NCBI GenBank assembly: GCA_947504705.1
Contig: CANNIA010000006.1
Coordinates: forward strand, 62,001 to 126,000
From: Paracoccaceae bacterium
GTDB taxonomy: Bacteria; Pseudomonadota; Alphaproteobacteria; Rhodobacterales; Rhodobacteraceae
DNA: 64,000 nt
Direction of reading: 5' to 3'
Below the pieces are notes generated by a model, which saw only the letters and a program-made list of their open reading frames with translations, searched no databases and had not been told where the DNA came from. Both the position numbers and the translations under genes were made by a program. This document shows, piece by piece, positions 43,606 through 53,392 of this stretch; the stretch's first letter is position 1; every line of letters starts with the position of its first letter.

Positions 43606-44061
43606 CTAGGTGATGCTTTCCAGCCGCTCTTTCGACAGATCGCCCGGCACGATGGTGATTGGAACCGGCAGGCTGCCCGAGCTTCGGCTAAGGGCGGTGA
43701 CAAGCGGGCCGGGGCCAGACTTTTCGTTCCCGGCACCAAGGACCAGCACCCCGATTTCGGTGTCTTCCTTGACCAGCGACAGGATTTCGTTCACCGGGTC
43801 ACCCTCGCGGATCACCAGCTCGGGGTTCACCCCCTGTTTGTCGCGCATCCATTTGGCGAAGACCTCGAAATGCGCCTCGATCCGTTCGCGCGCTTCGGCC
43901 CGCATCAGATCGGCCACCCCCATCCAGGTCTGGAACTCTTCCGGAGGGACGATTGACAAGACCGTCACCCCTCCCCCGGTATGCGCTGCCCTAAGTGCTG
44001 CAAACCGCATCGCGTTCAGGCATTCGCGGCTGTCGTCAAGAACGACCAGAAATTTCCGCAT
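43606..44061 (-). CDS. Universal stress protein, UspA family
   Basis: 151 aa single-domain Usp. It starts MRKFLVVLDDSRECLNAMRFAALRA and carries the nucleotide-binding type motif VLGAGNEKSGPGPLVTALSRSSGSLPVPITIVPG. AGGGGA precedes the ATG. No operon partner; 55 bp from the MATE gene upstream stop region and 146 bp from eptA. Confidence 0.9.
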   Translation of the reverse strand: MRKFLVVLDDSRECLNAMRFAALRAAHTGGGVTVLSIVPPEEFQTWMGVADLMRAEARERIEAHFEVFAKWMRDKQGVNPELVIREGDPVNEILSLVKEDTEIGVLVLGAGNEKSGPGPLVTALSRSSGSLPVPITIVPGDLSKERLESIT

Positions 44062-44116
44062 GACACATCCCCTTTATGTGCAGATCATGGCCCGGTCAGG
44101 GGGCGAATGGCAAGCC

Positions 44117-45427
44117 TCAGGCGTGCAGACCCAACGCGGGCACCTTCGGGTAAAGCCGCCACAGCGTAAGGGTCCGGGTGCCGTTCAGGATCATCAGGCT
44201 GATCCAAAGCCCGTGATTGCCTAGGCTTGGCACCAGAAGGACAATCGCTAGCAGATAGATGGCGCTTGAAAACAGCATGGCCCGCAACATGTCAGCCGTC
44301 AGCATGGCGCCGATGAAGATGCCGTCATAAACCCATGCCGCAAAGCCGATGACTGGGGCAAGCGTCAGCCACAGCAGATAGCGCCGCGCTTCCTCGCGCA
44401 CCTCGGGCGAGGTGGTCATCAGGTCGATGAACATCGGGCCAAGGACCCCGATGATAAGCGCCAGTGCCAGCGCCCCGCCAAAGCCCCATTGCATGCTGAT
44501 CCGGCTTGCCGCCCTGATTTCACGCTCGGCCCGCGCCCCGACCGCTTGGCCAACCAGCGTTTCGGCGGCAATGGCAAAGCCGTCCAGCGCATAGGCGGTA
44601 ACCTCCAGAAACTGCATCAGCACCTGATTGGCCGCCAGCGTGACATCACCGAACCGCGCGCCAAGGAAGACAAAGGAGGTGAATGCCAGCTGCAGGATCA
44701 CCGTCCGGATCATGATGTTGCGACTGGCCCGGAACATGAGTGCTACGGCATGCCGGTCGCCCAGCCGCGCAAGGCCCGCGCGCAGGCTTGGCCCGAACAT
44801 GTCCCGCGCCAACCACAGCGCCAGCACAAGCCCGCCCCATTCGGCGATCAGCGTGGCAAAGGCCACCCCGCGCACACCCCAGCCAAGCCCAAGCACAAAC
44901 CACAGCGCCAGCAGGATGTTCAGCCCGTTCTGCCAAAGCTGCAGGATCAGCACCCCACGCGTCCGCTCCATCCCGACCAGCCAGCCGGTCAGGGCAAAAA
45001 GCGCGATCGTCGCCGGTGCGCCCCAGATGCGGACCGCCAGATATTGCCGCGCAAACCCCTCGACCGTGGGCGAGGCGGGGGCCAGCGCAAAGGCCCCTGC
45101 GAACAACGCCTGTTGCAGCAGGACCAAGGCGAACCCCGCGCTGGCGGCGATGATCAGGGCGCGGATCAGGACCGCAGCACATTCGCCCGCGTCGCCCGCC
45201 CCCTTCGCCTGCGATGCCAGACCCGAGGTCGACATCCGCAGGAAGCCAAACGCCCAATACAGCGTCGCCAGAATAACCGCGCCCAGTCCCACCGCGCCAA
45301 GCGAGGCCGGGTCGCCCAACTGCCCGATCACCGCCGTATCAACCGCCCCCAGCAGCGGCACGGTTGCGTTGGACAGGACAATAGGCGCCGCAATCTTCAA
45401 GACGCGGGAATGGGTGATTTCGGTCAT
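44117..45427 (-). CDS. MATE-family efflux transporter
   Basis: 436 aa with about 12 membrane segments. DinF/NorM-type motifs: IAAPIVLSNATVPLLGAVDTAVIGQLG, GLASQAKGAGD, and FAIAAETLVGQAVGARAE. It exports cationic or other drugs with H+ or Na+; the substrate cannot be told. ATG at 45427 overlaps the thioesterase stop by 4 nt (ATGA). It is the third gene of a coupled operon with two thioesterases. Confidence 0.9.
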   Translation of the reverse strand: MTEITHSRVLKIAAPIVLSNATVPLLGAVDTAVIGQLGDPASLGAVGLGAVILATLYWAFGFLRMSTSGLASQAKGAGDAGECAAVLIRALIIAASAGFALVLLQQALFAGAFALAPASPTVEGFARQYLAVRIWGAPATIALFALTGWLVGMERTRGVLILQLWQNGLNILLALWFVLGLGWGVRGVAFATLIAEWGGLVLALWLARDMFGPSLRAGLARLGDRHAVALMFRASRNIMIRTVILQLAFTSFVFLGARFGDVTLAANQVLMQFLEVTAYALDGFAIAAETLVGQAVGARAEREIRAASRISMQWGFGGALALALIIGVLGPMFIDLMTTSPEVREEARRYLLWLTLAPVIGFAAWVYDGIFIGAMLTADMLRAMLFSSAIYLLAIVLLVPSLGNHGLWISLMILNGTRTLTLWRLYPKVPALGLHA

Positions 45428-45918
45428 GCGCCGGCCTCGGGGTTCGGCATCAGGAAATGCCCGGTCGCTTGGGCGAACAGTTTCGACCGGTTGTCCTGCC
45501 ATGCCTCGACATGCACAGAAGCATAGCGCCGCCCCGACCGGTTGACCCGCGCCCTTGCATAGGCATCGCGCGGCAGACCGGCGCGCAGGTAGTCGATGGT
45601 GAAGTCGATGGTCTTGGGCAGCCGCAAGGACCCTTCTGGCAAGGCCCCCTCAGCCTCCACCCCGTCCCACAGGCTGCTCCACGCCAGTTCGATCACCGCG
45701 GCGATTTCCAGAAAGGCCGCCGTCGCGCCGCCATGCAGGGCAGGCAGGCGCGGGTTGCCGATCAGGCTGTCGCGGAACGGCAGAACCGCGGTCAGCTCAT
45801 CCCCCCGCCGGTCGAACTGGACGCCGAGAAAACCTATGTAAGGCACCCCCTCGACCAGCGCCCGCAACAGCCCCTCGCGGCGTTGCTTGATCACCTGCAC
45901 CGGCTCGGGCCGCTTCAT
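45424..45918 (-). CDS. PaaI-like hotdog-fold thioesterase (second of pair)
   Basis: 164 aa. Hotdog domain with LPALHGGATAAFLEIAAVIEL, the HGG motif of PaaI-type acyl-CoA thioesterases, and IDFTIDYLRAGLPRDAYARARV. Overlaps the previous thioesterase and the MATE gene by 4 nt each. Probably hydrolyses small or aromatic acyl-CoAs. A paralog of the gene just upstream, though clearly diverged. Confidence 0.88.
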   Translation of the reverse strand: MKRPEPVQVIKQRREGLLRALVEGVPYIGFLGVQFDRRGDELTAVLPFRDSLIGNPRLPALHGGATAAFLEIAAVIELAWSSLWDGVEAEGALPEGSLRLPKTIDFTIDYLRAGLPRDAYARARVNRSGRRYASVHVEAWQDNRSKLFAQATGHFLMPNPEAGA

Positions 45919-46340
45919 TTCGACCCCCTGTCGACCGTGAATGCCCCGGTTGCCATGGCCACGGGCCGGGCATCGTCGTCATCCGTGGCCACCGCCCGGA
46001 CAAAGGCCACCGTCCGCGTCACATGATGGCATTCGGCCCGGGTGCGGATGGTCTGGCCGGGGGTCGCGGGGCGCATATAGTCGATCCGCAGGTCCAGCGT
46101 CGCGGTCGAAACCCCCGCCGCCGGATGACACATCACCGCCGCCCCGCAGGCCGTGTCCATCAAGGCCGAGACGGCGCCGCCATGAATCACCCCCGTCTCT
46201 GGGTCGCCGATCAGGCGGGCATCATAGGGCATCGAAATCGCCGCCCAACCCGCGCCGATGCTGTCCAGACGCATCCCCAGCGCATGGCAATGCGGCAGGG
46301 AATTGATGAAGCTGCGGGCAGTGGTTTCTGGGTCAGACAT
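45915..46340 (-). CDS. PaaI-like hotdog-fold thioesterase (first of pair)
   Basis: 141 aa. Hotdog fold with TGVIHGGAVSALMDTACGAAV (HGG motif plus catalytic-type Asp) and LDLRIDYMRPATPGQTI. The ATG at 46340 gives the usual length for the family; the longer frame has no support. It is the first gene of the minus-strand thioesterase-thioesterase-MATE operon and is divergent from the MerR regulator, which may control it. Confidence 0.9.
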   Translation of the reverse strand: MSDPETTARSFINSLPHCHALGMRLDSIGAGWAAISMPYDARLIGDPETGVIHGGAVSALMDTACGAAVMCHPAAGVSTATLDLRIDYMRPATPGQTIRTRAECHHVTRTVAFVRAVATDDDDARPVAMATGAFTVDRGSK

Positions 46341-46448
46341 GGGAACCTTTGTCCCCATCAAACCCGGCCCGGCAGGGGAAGACAAGGGCATCTGTGACAG
46401 TTGCACCGCTGGCAGGGCGGGCCTAGGCTGAAGCGGGAGGATGCTGCG

Positions 46449-46832
46449 ATGACCGAAACCCGCCTCAGCTTCAAAGAGATGTGCGCCCGGTTCGAGGTCA
46501 CCCCGCGCACGCTGCGATACTACGAATACATCGAACTTCTCGCCCCCGAAAAGGCAGGCCGCGCCCGCATCTATGGCCCGCGTGAGGTGGCCCGGCTGAC
46601 CCTGATCCTGCGCGGCCGCCGGTTCGGCTTCAGTCTGGAGGAGATCCGGCAGTGGCTGCAGATCTATGGGAAAAAGGGCGAAAGGCCACAGTTGGAGACC
46701 TGGCTGAAGATGGCCGACCGGCAACTGCAGGAACTGGAGCGGCAGCGGGCCGAGATGGACCTCACCATCGCCGACCTGAAGGCCTTGCGGGAGACGGCGG
46801 CGGCAGAGGTCCGGAAGCTGGACCGGGATTAA
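46449..46832 (+). CDS. MerR-family transcriptional regulator
   Basis: 127 aa. N-terminal winged HTH (SFKEMCARFEVTPRTLRYYEYIELLAPEKAGRARIYGPREVARL), then a coiled coil (about 78-125, ADRQLQELERQRAEMDL). No Cys metal site. This resembles the LiuR-like MerR regulators of acyl-CoA metabolism in proteobacteria. GGGAGG lies 8 nt before the ATG. Divergent from the thioesterase operon, an acyl-CoA-related target. Confidence 0.88.
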   Translation: MTETRLSFKEMCARFEVTPRTLRYYEYIELLAPEKAGRARIYGPREVARLTLILRGRRFGFSLEEIRQWLQIYGKKGERPQLETWLKMADRQLQELERQRAEMDLTIADLKALRETAAAEVRKLDRD

Positions 46833-46844
46833 TGGCCGCAGGGG

Positions 46845-46936
46845 TGTCCACGGTGGACGGATTTGGCTAGTTTAGGTATTTCAATGGGTTGGATGTAGGC
46901 GTTAGGGGGTTCTTAACGGTTCGCCCCTCGTAGGGT
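46845..46936 (+). repeat. Palindrome-led intergenic repeat, copy 2 of 2
   Basis: Starts TGTCCACGGTGGAC and ends TTCTTAACG then GTAGGGT. Gapless alignment to 29727-29818 over 92 bp; roughly 70 percent of positions agree by eye. It runs into a GTAGGGTG-type palindrome at its right end. Confidence 0.65.
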
Positions 46937-46951
46937 GTGCTACAGCGCACC
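46930..46951. repeat. GTAGGGTG-type palindromic repeat, copy 1
   Basis: GTAGGGTGTGC-TACA-GCGCACC, an imperfect 7-bp stem. Related copies occur at 47015, 47515 and 57278. Confidence 0.5.
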
Positions 46952-47014
46952 ATGACTGGTCGGGTGGGAAGGGGGCGAGGTTTGGTCTGGACGGTGGGTT
47001 TGCTTAAGTAAAGT

Positions 47015-47036
47015 GGTGGGTTTGCACCCACCCTAC
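47015..47036. repeat. GTAGGGTG-type palindromic repeat, copy 2 (inverted)
   Basis: On the minus strand reads GTAGGGTGGGTGCAAACCCA followed by CC. The stem GTGGGT/ACCCAC flanks TTGC. It is followed by CTACAGCGCACC, which repeats part of copy 1. Confidence 0.5.
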
Positions 47037-47164
47037 GCCTCTACAGCGCACCGCCCAAAATGGCCGGGCGGTCGGCAAGATAACGCGCGAGTGGGCCATC
47101 ATTTCGACAAAGTGTCGCGTTTTCCTGCTGCCCAGACTTGTTGATTTTCTGAAAGGACTTTTGA

Positions 47165-47488
47165 ATGGCGAAGCTTGTAAAGACGCAGGTGACAAAACAT
47201 CAGCGCGGTTTCTTCGGGAGAATATGGCAGATCATATTCTGGCTTTTTCAAGCTGCGATGATCGGACTTGTGGTTTTAAACTTTGGCGCTGTTGGGGATC
47301 AGATTGCTACTGATTGCGCGCAGGAAGCTACCGAGTCGCTAAAATCTGCATGTAAAGCAGGCACCGTCATCGGTGGTGGTATCGTGGCGGTTGGTGGGTG
47401 GTTTGTCTGGTTCCTAGGCACGGTCGTCCTAGGCATCTTGATGTTCGCAACACGCGGGAAACTGGTGACCTACGACGTCAAGGACTGA
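47165..47488 (+). CDS. Small two-segment membrane protein, function unknown
   Basis: 107 aa. A basic N-terminus (MAKLVKTQVTKHQRGFFGR) then two hydrophobic segments (about 21-44, IIFWLFQAAMIGLVVLNF, and about 68-95, VIGGGIVAVGGWFVWFLG), joined by a loop with two Cys. Codon use is less GC-biased than in flanking genes, and the surrounding DNA is AT-richer with repeats, suggesting recent acquisition. AAAGGA precedes the ATG. No family recognised. Confidence 0.7.
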   Translation: MAKLVKTQVTKHQRGFFGRIWQIIFWLFQAAMIGLVVLNFGAVGDQIATDCAQEATESLKSACKAGTVIGGGIVAVGGWFVWFLGTVVLGILMFATRGKLVTYDVKD

Positions 47489-47514
47489 CCTTTGCCAGCA
47501 ATGCGGTGCTACCC

Positions 47515-47538
47515 GTAGGGTGCGTGATTTCACGCACC
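47515..47538. repeat. GTAGGGTG-type palindromic repeat, copy 3
   Basis: GTAGGGTGCGTGA-TT-TCACGCACC forms a perfect 9-bp stem. It lies 27 bp after the small membrane protein and may end its transcript. Downstream (47600-47640) is a short stretch with GGAAGACAC-like direct repeats. Confidence 0.6.
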
Positions 47539-47678
47539 ACTCCCCGTTGGTTCCCGATTCGCCCCCCAATGGTTAACGCCCCGTCCTGCCCCCAAAGGGC
47601 AAGACGGATGGAAGACACACGGAAGACACTTGCAAGACAGCCCTCCGGCCCGACCTACCCCAAATTACCACTGCGTTC

Positions 47679-48884
47679 TCAGGGGGTTGGGACGGCCAGC
47701 GTCTCCCTCTCCCACCCGTCCAGAAACTCCACCCTCTCGCAGCCCGAGAATACCGCCAGCCGGTCCAGTTCCGCCTCTAGCTTGGCCAGCCGAGCCTTGG
47801 TCAGTTTGACCCCGGCCTCCGGCCAGAAGGCCTTGACGCGCAGGGCTCCGGCATCGCGAAAAGCCTTGACGTCGATGCGGCCAACCAGCCGGTCGCCTTC
47901 CATCACCGGAAAGACGTAATAGCCGTAAATCCGCTTTGGTTCGGGCACGAAGACCTCGATCCGGTAGAAGAAGCCGAACAGGAATTCGGCGCGTTTGCGG
48001 TCGCGAAGCGCGGGATCAAAGGGGGAAAGGATACGCAGCCGGGGGGTAGGATCGGGGGGCGTTTCCGTCAAAACCTCTGGGTATATGAAGGACTTGCGGC
48101 GTTGGCCTCCGGCACCTTCAACCTCGACTTCCACGATGTCGCCCCGCGCCAAAGCGGCACGGCACCAGTCCTTGGCGGCCTCGGGCCCCACGGCATTCCA
48201 GAAGGCGGCGATCTCTCCGCTGGTGCCAAAGCCCAGATGTTTCAGGGCAGTCCGACAGGCCCAATCGATGACCTCGCCCTCCGGCACTGGGGTCCGATGC
48301 GCCTCGGGGATCACCCGTTCGGTCAGATCATAGATCTTGGCGAATCCGTCCCGCCGGGTAATCGCCAGCCGACCGGTGCGCCACAGCCATTCCAGCGCGG
48401 TCTTTGACGGGTGCCAGTCCCACCAGCCACCCTTGCCGCGAACCTCGCCTTCGCCAACATCGGCCGTTCCCACCGGCCCATCCTTGGCTATCCGGTTGAG
48501 AATACTGTCAAATTGCGCTTCATACCCATCGCGGAACCAGCTTTTCCAGTTCGCATGCAACCGCTTTTCATCGCGGGCAAAGCGGTGCTGCCAGACCCCA
48601 TGCAACCGCGCCGGCAGGATCGAGGCGTCATGTGTCCAATGCTCCCAAAGGCTGCGATCCTGCTCCAGAAGCCGCTTCAACGCCGGGGGCCGATAGCTTT
48701 GCCGCCGCGACCAGAGGATCATGTCATGCGCCCGGGCGACGGTGTTGATGCTGTCGACCTGCACAAAGCCGATCCGTTCGATCAGGTCATGCAGGGCCTG
48801 TCCGGTGGCGGGGCCAGAGGGGACCTCGACCAGGGCATGACGGTCAAGAAAGATGCGGCGGGCGGTGGGGTTAGGGATCAGCAT
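47679..48884 (-). CDS. YcaQ/AlkZ-like winged-helix DNA glycosylase
   Basis: 401 aa. HTH_42 superfamily protein: TARRIFLDRHALVEVPSG at the start, LIERIGFVQVDSINTVARAHDMILWSR with the catalytic QVD motif, then HWTHDASILPARLHGVW and LRILSPFDPALRDRKR. Characterised members unhook DNA interstrand crosslinks and remove alkylated bases. ATG at 48884 matches homologs and avoids seven extra upstream codons. Stands alone, divergent from the antiporter gene. Confidence 0.9.
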   Translation of the reverse strand: MLIPNPTARRIFLDRHALVEVPSGPATGQALHDLIERIGFVQVDSINTVARAHDMILWSRRQSYRPPALKRLLEQDRSLWEHWTHDASILPARLHGVWQHRFARDEKRLHANWKSWFRDGYEAQFDSILNRIAKDGPVGTADVGEGEVRGKGGWWDWHPSKTALEWLWRTGRLAITRRDGFAKIYDLTERVIPEAHRTPVPEGEVIDWACRTALKHLGFGTSGEIAAFWNAVGPEAAKDWCRAALARGDIVEVEVEGAGGQRRKSFIYPEVLTETPPDPTPRLRILSPFDPALRDRKRAEFLFGFFYRIEVFVPEPKRIYGYYVFPVMEGDRLVGRIDVKAFRDAGALRVKAFWPEAGVKLTKARLAKLEAELDRLAVFSGCERVEFLDGWERETLAVPTP

Positions 48885-49059
48885 CCCCAAGCAGTAGCAT
48901 TGCAAAAGGCTTCAGCAAATGCGGGATTCTTGCTGAAAAGCCGGGGGCAAGGTTGGACTTCTGGCCACGGATGCCTAGTATCACATTGTCTTCCGACAGA
49001 ATTCCCCGAAACGCATTTGATCCCGGCAGTCTGGCCGGGGTCGGAAAGGCTTAAGTCGA

Positions 49060-50325
49060 TTGCCCCACGAGACCCCGCTGATCACCACGCTTGTCATGGG
49101 CTTTGGCCTTGCCTTCCTGTTCGCCCTGATCGCGCAACGGCTGAAGCTGCCGCTGATCGCCGGGTATCTGGTGGCAGGGATCATGATCGGGCCGTTCACG
49201 CCGGGCTATGTGGCCGATCTTGGGATTGCTTCAGAACTGGCCGAGGTCGGGGTGATCCTGCTGATGTTCGGGGTAGGCCTCCACTTTTCACCCCGCGACC
49301 TGATGTCGGTGCGCAGGATCGCCGTTCCCGGCGCGCTTGCGCAGATCGCGGTCACGACCACGGCAGGAAGCCTTCTGGGCCTTCTATCCGGCTGGGGCTT
49401 TGGGGCCGCGCTGATCTTTGGCGTCTCGCTTTCGGTTGCCTCCACCGTCGTCCTGTTGCGCGCCTTGCAGGAGCGTGACTTGGTGAAATCCGAACGCGGC
49501 AAGGTCGCGGTCGGCTGGCTTGTGGTTGAGGATCTGGTGATGGTGATCACGTTGGTTCTGGTTCCGCCCCTCGCCGGGCTTCTGGGTGGCGTGGCGCAAC
49601 CGATCGAGGAGGGGGCGGAGCTTGTCGCCCAGGTCGGGATCGGGCCAATTGCTGCGACGGTGATCGTCACGCTAGCCAAAGCTGGTAGCTTTGTCGCGAT
49701 CATGCTGGTCGTCGGGCGCCGGGTAATCCCCTGGATATTGCACCATGTCTCCCAGTCCCACTCGCGGGAATTGTTCCGCCTGGCGGTGCTGGCGATTGCT
49801 TTGGGCGTGGCCTATGGCGCGACGCATTTCTTCGGGGTTTCCTTCGCACTGGGGGCGTTCTTTGCCGGGATGGTCATGTCCTCCTCGACCCTCTCGTCAC
49901 AAGCCATGCGGGAGACGCTGCCCCTACGCGATGCCTTTGCGGTGCTGTTCTTCGTCTCCGTCGGGATGCTGTTCAACCCGATGATCCTCTTGACCTCGCC
50001 GCTGGCGTTTCTGGCGACGGTCGCGATTATCCTTGGCGAAAAGGCACTGGTCGCGTTCTACATCGTCAAGGCGCTGGGGCACGGGCGGGACATGGCGCTT
50101 AGCCTTGCCGCCTCGATCGCGCAGATTGGCGAGTTTTCGTTCATCCTGATCTCGATGGGGGTGCATCTTGCCATCGTCCCCGCCGAGGCGCGCGATCTGG
50201 TGGTGGCGGGCGCGATGATCTCGATCCTCGCGAACCCGCTGCTTTATCACCTTCTGGACAAGCGGGCGACGCGGAAAGCTGCAACGACAAGCGACAGCAG
50301 TCCGGTCGACGCGGCGTCAAGCTAG
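49060..50325 (+). CDS. CPA2-family cation:proton antiporter lacking a TrkA-N domain
   Basis: 421 aa with about 12-13 membrane segments (Na_H_Exchanger domain): LKLPLIAGYLVAGIMIGPFTPG, EVGVILLMFGVGLHFSPRDL, VEDLVMVITLVLVPPLAGLL. The start is TTG: the frame gives MPHETPLITTLVMG, the usual N-terminus of YbaL/RosB-type homologs, with AAGG upstream. KefB/YbaL relatives carry an extra C-terminal TrkA_N/RCK domain; here the protein stops after the membrane part, followed only by a short basic tail. The stop is 3 bp from that of the convergent rlmN. Confidence 0.9.
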   Translation: MPHETPLITTLVMGFGLAFLFALIAQRLKLPLIAGYLVAGIMIGPFTPGYVADLGIASELAEVGVILLMFGVGLHFSPRDLMSVRRIAVPGALAQIAVTTTAGSLLGLLSGWGFGAALIFGVSLSVASTVVLLRALQERDLVKSERGKVAVGWLVVEDLVMVITLVLVPPLAGLLGGVAQPIEEGAELVAQVGIGPIAATVIVTLAKAGSFVAIMLVVGRRVIPWILHHVSQSHSRELFRLAVLAIALGVAYGATHFFGVSFALGAFFAGMVMSSSTLSSQAMRETLPLRDAFAVLFFVSVGMLFNPMILLTSPLAFLATVAIILGEKALVAFYIVKALGHGRDMALSLAASIAQIGEFSFILISMGVHLAIVPAEARDLVVAGAMISILANPLLYHLLDKRATRKAATTSDSSPVDAASS

Positions 50326-50328
50326 GGC

Positions 50329-51513
<1,185 letters not shown>

Positions 51514-51584
51514 TGGGCAGATCCTTTCACCGGGCCTTGTCACAGGCGATCTGATATCGGCGCGGATATAGGACAGGGGCGCGC

Positions 51585-51613
51585 AAAAGAAAAGCGCCCC
51601 GGCAAGGGGGCGC
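51585..51613 (-). terminator. Rho-independent terminator of the ialB-like gene
   Basis: On the minus strand GCGCCCC, loop CTTGCC, GGGGCGC is followed by TTTTCTTTT. It lies 21 bp after the ialB-like stop (51634) and before the rlmN start. Confidence 0.85.
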
Positions 51614-51633
51614 CTTTGGCTATTTAGTCAAGG

Positions 51634-52152
51634 TTACTGGCAGCGCTTGCCAGCGTCTTCCATCGCGGCGGTAAACCCGCGCAGCGAGAAGGTGTCGACC
51701 GTCTGGGTGCCCTTGCCCGACTTGGCGGTCAGGACGGCGGCGGTGCCGCCCTTCAGCGCTGCCAGAACCGTGGCGTCATCCGCCGCGCTGCCCGGCCATG
51801 CCCATTCGCCGTCGGTGAAGAACTGGTAGGGCTGGCCGTCAATCGCCACTTCAACCGTTGAACCCGCCGCAAAGGGATAGCCGCCCGTAAAGCTGATCGC
51901 GCCCGGCTCACCTGGTCGGAAGGTCACGAAAAAGAGGATGGCGCTGCGCTTTGCTGCAACCGGCTGGCCGTCGCGGGTGTTCACCGTTTCGGTCGGCTTT
52001 GAGACGCCCCAGCATTCCTTGGGGGTTTCCTCGGTAAACACGCTCCAATCGGTCATCGTCGCGACGCGGTTGGAGGATTCCTGGGCGTGGGCCCCAAAAG
52101 CGGCAAATGACATCGCGGCAAGCATCGCAAGACGACTGAAAAGGGAACTCAT
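51634..52152 (-). CDS. Invasion-associated locus B (IalB) family protein
   Basis: 172 aa. Signal peptide (about 1-24, AHA-Q), then an IalB domain: DWSVFTEETPKECWGVSKP near the N-terminus, VTFRPGEPGAISFTGGYPF and a C-terminal TFSLRGFTAAMEDAGKRC. A Cys pair (one in ECWGV, one at the end) probably forms a disulfide. The function in free-living alphaproteobacteria is unknown. The frame is open upstream, but the signal peptide sets the start at 52152, after GGAGG. Confidence 0.88.
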   Translation of the reverse strand: MSSLFSRLAMLAAMSFAAFGAHAQESSNRVATMTDWSVFTEETPKECWGVSKPTETVNTRDGQPVAAKRSAILFFVTFRPGEPGAISFTGGYPFAAGSTVEVAIDGQPYQFFTDGEWAWPGSAADDATVLAALKGGTAAVLTAKSGKGTQTVDTFSLRGFTAAMEDAGKRCQ

Positions 52153-52343
52153 GTTTGACGCAGCCTCCAAGCTGTCTTCTGTCCTGCCCCGGTCCGATGG
52201 TCCCGGCATGGGTTTCGCACTGGCGGGGGCATGCTGAACCCGATATTCCTGCAATAGCGAAAAAGTCCCAAGGGTGAAAGACCCGTAGGAATGGCATGGC
52301 GCAAAATTGCACATGCGCGATAGATGGGGTTGATGAGGGCATC

Positions 52344-53351
52344 ATGGCACAGGTGAATGAAGGCGCGGTTCCGATGGCCGAAATCTGGCGCGGGGGCCTT
52401 TTGGAAAGCACGCATCTGGGCCATGCGGTGATCTGCGATGCCAAGGGTGTGGTCGAGGCTTGGGGCAACCCGGATGCCGTGGCCTTCCCGCGATCGTCCT
52501 GCAAGATGGTGCAGGCCCTGCCGCTGCTGGAGACTGGCGCGGCGGCGGCACGGGGGCTGACGGATGCCCATCTGGCGCTGTCCTGCGCCAGCCATCAGGG
52601 CGCTGCGATACATGTGGGCCTTGCCGGGCGCTGGATTTCAGACCTGGGCCTGAAGGAAAGCGATCTGCGGTGCGGGTCGCATGAACCCTATGACCACGCG
52701 GAACGCGACCGGCTGATCAAGACCGACGAAAGCCCCTGCCAGCTGCACAACAACTGTTCGGGCAAGCATTCGGGCTTTCTGACCGTGACCCAGCATCTGA
52801 AGGCCGGGCCGGAATATGTGGAAATCGACCACCCGCTGCAAAAGGCGATTCGCGCCGCGACCGAGGAAACCACGGGCGAAACCGTTGCCGGTTGGGGCGT
52901 CGATGGCTGTTCAGCCCCGAATTTCGCCATGTCGATCGGCGGCATGGCCCGTGCAATGGCCGGTTTCGCCACGGCGCGAGAGGGCCATGGGGCGCGCGAA
53001 AGCGCCATGCATCGGCTGACCCGCGCCATGGCTGCGAACCCCGAACTGGTGGCAGGAGAAGGCCGGGCCTGCACGGAACTGATGCGCGCAATGGATGGCC
53101 GGGTCGCGCTCAAGACCGGGGCGGAGGCTTACTTTGTGGCGATCATCCCGGAAAAGGGCATGGGCATCGCGCTGAAGGTGCTGGACGGCGGCCATCGGGC
53201 ATCAGAAGCGGCGATTGCGGCTTTGCTTGTGCGGCTGGGCGTTCTGGACGCCAAGCATCCGACCGCAGTCAAATGGATGACGCCGCCGCAGATCAACCGG
53301 CGTGGGATCGAGACCGGCTTTCAGCGGTTTGCCCCCGGCTTTCCGGGGTGA
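52344..53351 (+). CDS. L-asparaginase II family protein (thermolabile, Rhizobium type)
   Basis: 335 aa of the PF06089 family, unrelated to the E. coli asparaginases. Key blocks: GVVEAWGNPDAVAFPRSSCKMVQALPL (Ser-Ser-Cys-Lys active-site segment), LSCASHQG, HNNCSGKHSGFL and WGVDGCSAPNFAMS. GAGGG precedes the ATG at 52344; a later ATG (52374) is possible. It would convert asparagine to aspartate and ammonia in the cytoplasm. Divergent from ialB and 41 bp before the DUF2794 gene. Confidence 0.9.
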   Translation: MAQVNEGAVPMAEIWRGGLLESTHLGHAVICDAKGVVEAWGNPDAVAFPRSSCKMVQALPLLETGAAAARGLTDAHLALSCASHQGAAIHVGLAGRWISDLGLKESDLRCGSHEPYDHAERDRLIKTDESPCQLHNNCSGKHSGFLTVTQHLKAGPEYVEIDHPLQKAIRAATEETTGETVAGWGVDGCSAPNFAMSIGGMARAMAGFATAREGHGARESAMHRLTRAMAANPELVAGEGRACTELMRAMDGRVALKTGAEAYFVAIIPEKGMGIALKVLDGGHRASEAAIAALLVRLGVLDAKHPTAVKWMTPPQINRRGIETGFQRFAPGFPG

Positions 53352-53392
53352 AAAACCGTTGATTCGCGGGGCGAAGCGGGTAAGCTTTGCCG

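Larger units (their letters stand above)
46833..47164. other. Gene-free 332-bp region with repeats, AT-richer than surroundings
   Basis: No credible gene. It holds the second copy of the palindrome-led repeat (46845-46936), two GTAGGGTG-type palindromes (46930-46951 and 47015-47036), and an AT-richer stretch (about 47100-47164) that likely carries the promoter and AAAGGA ribosome binding site of the small membrane protein at 47165. Confidence 0.65.
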
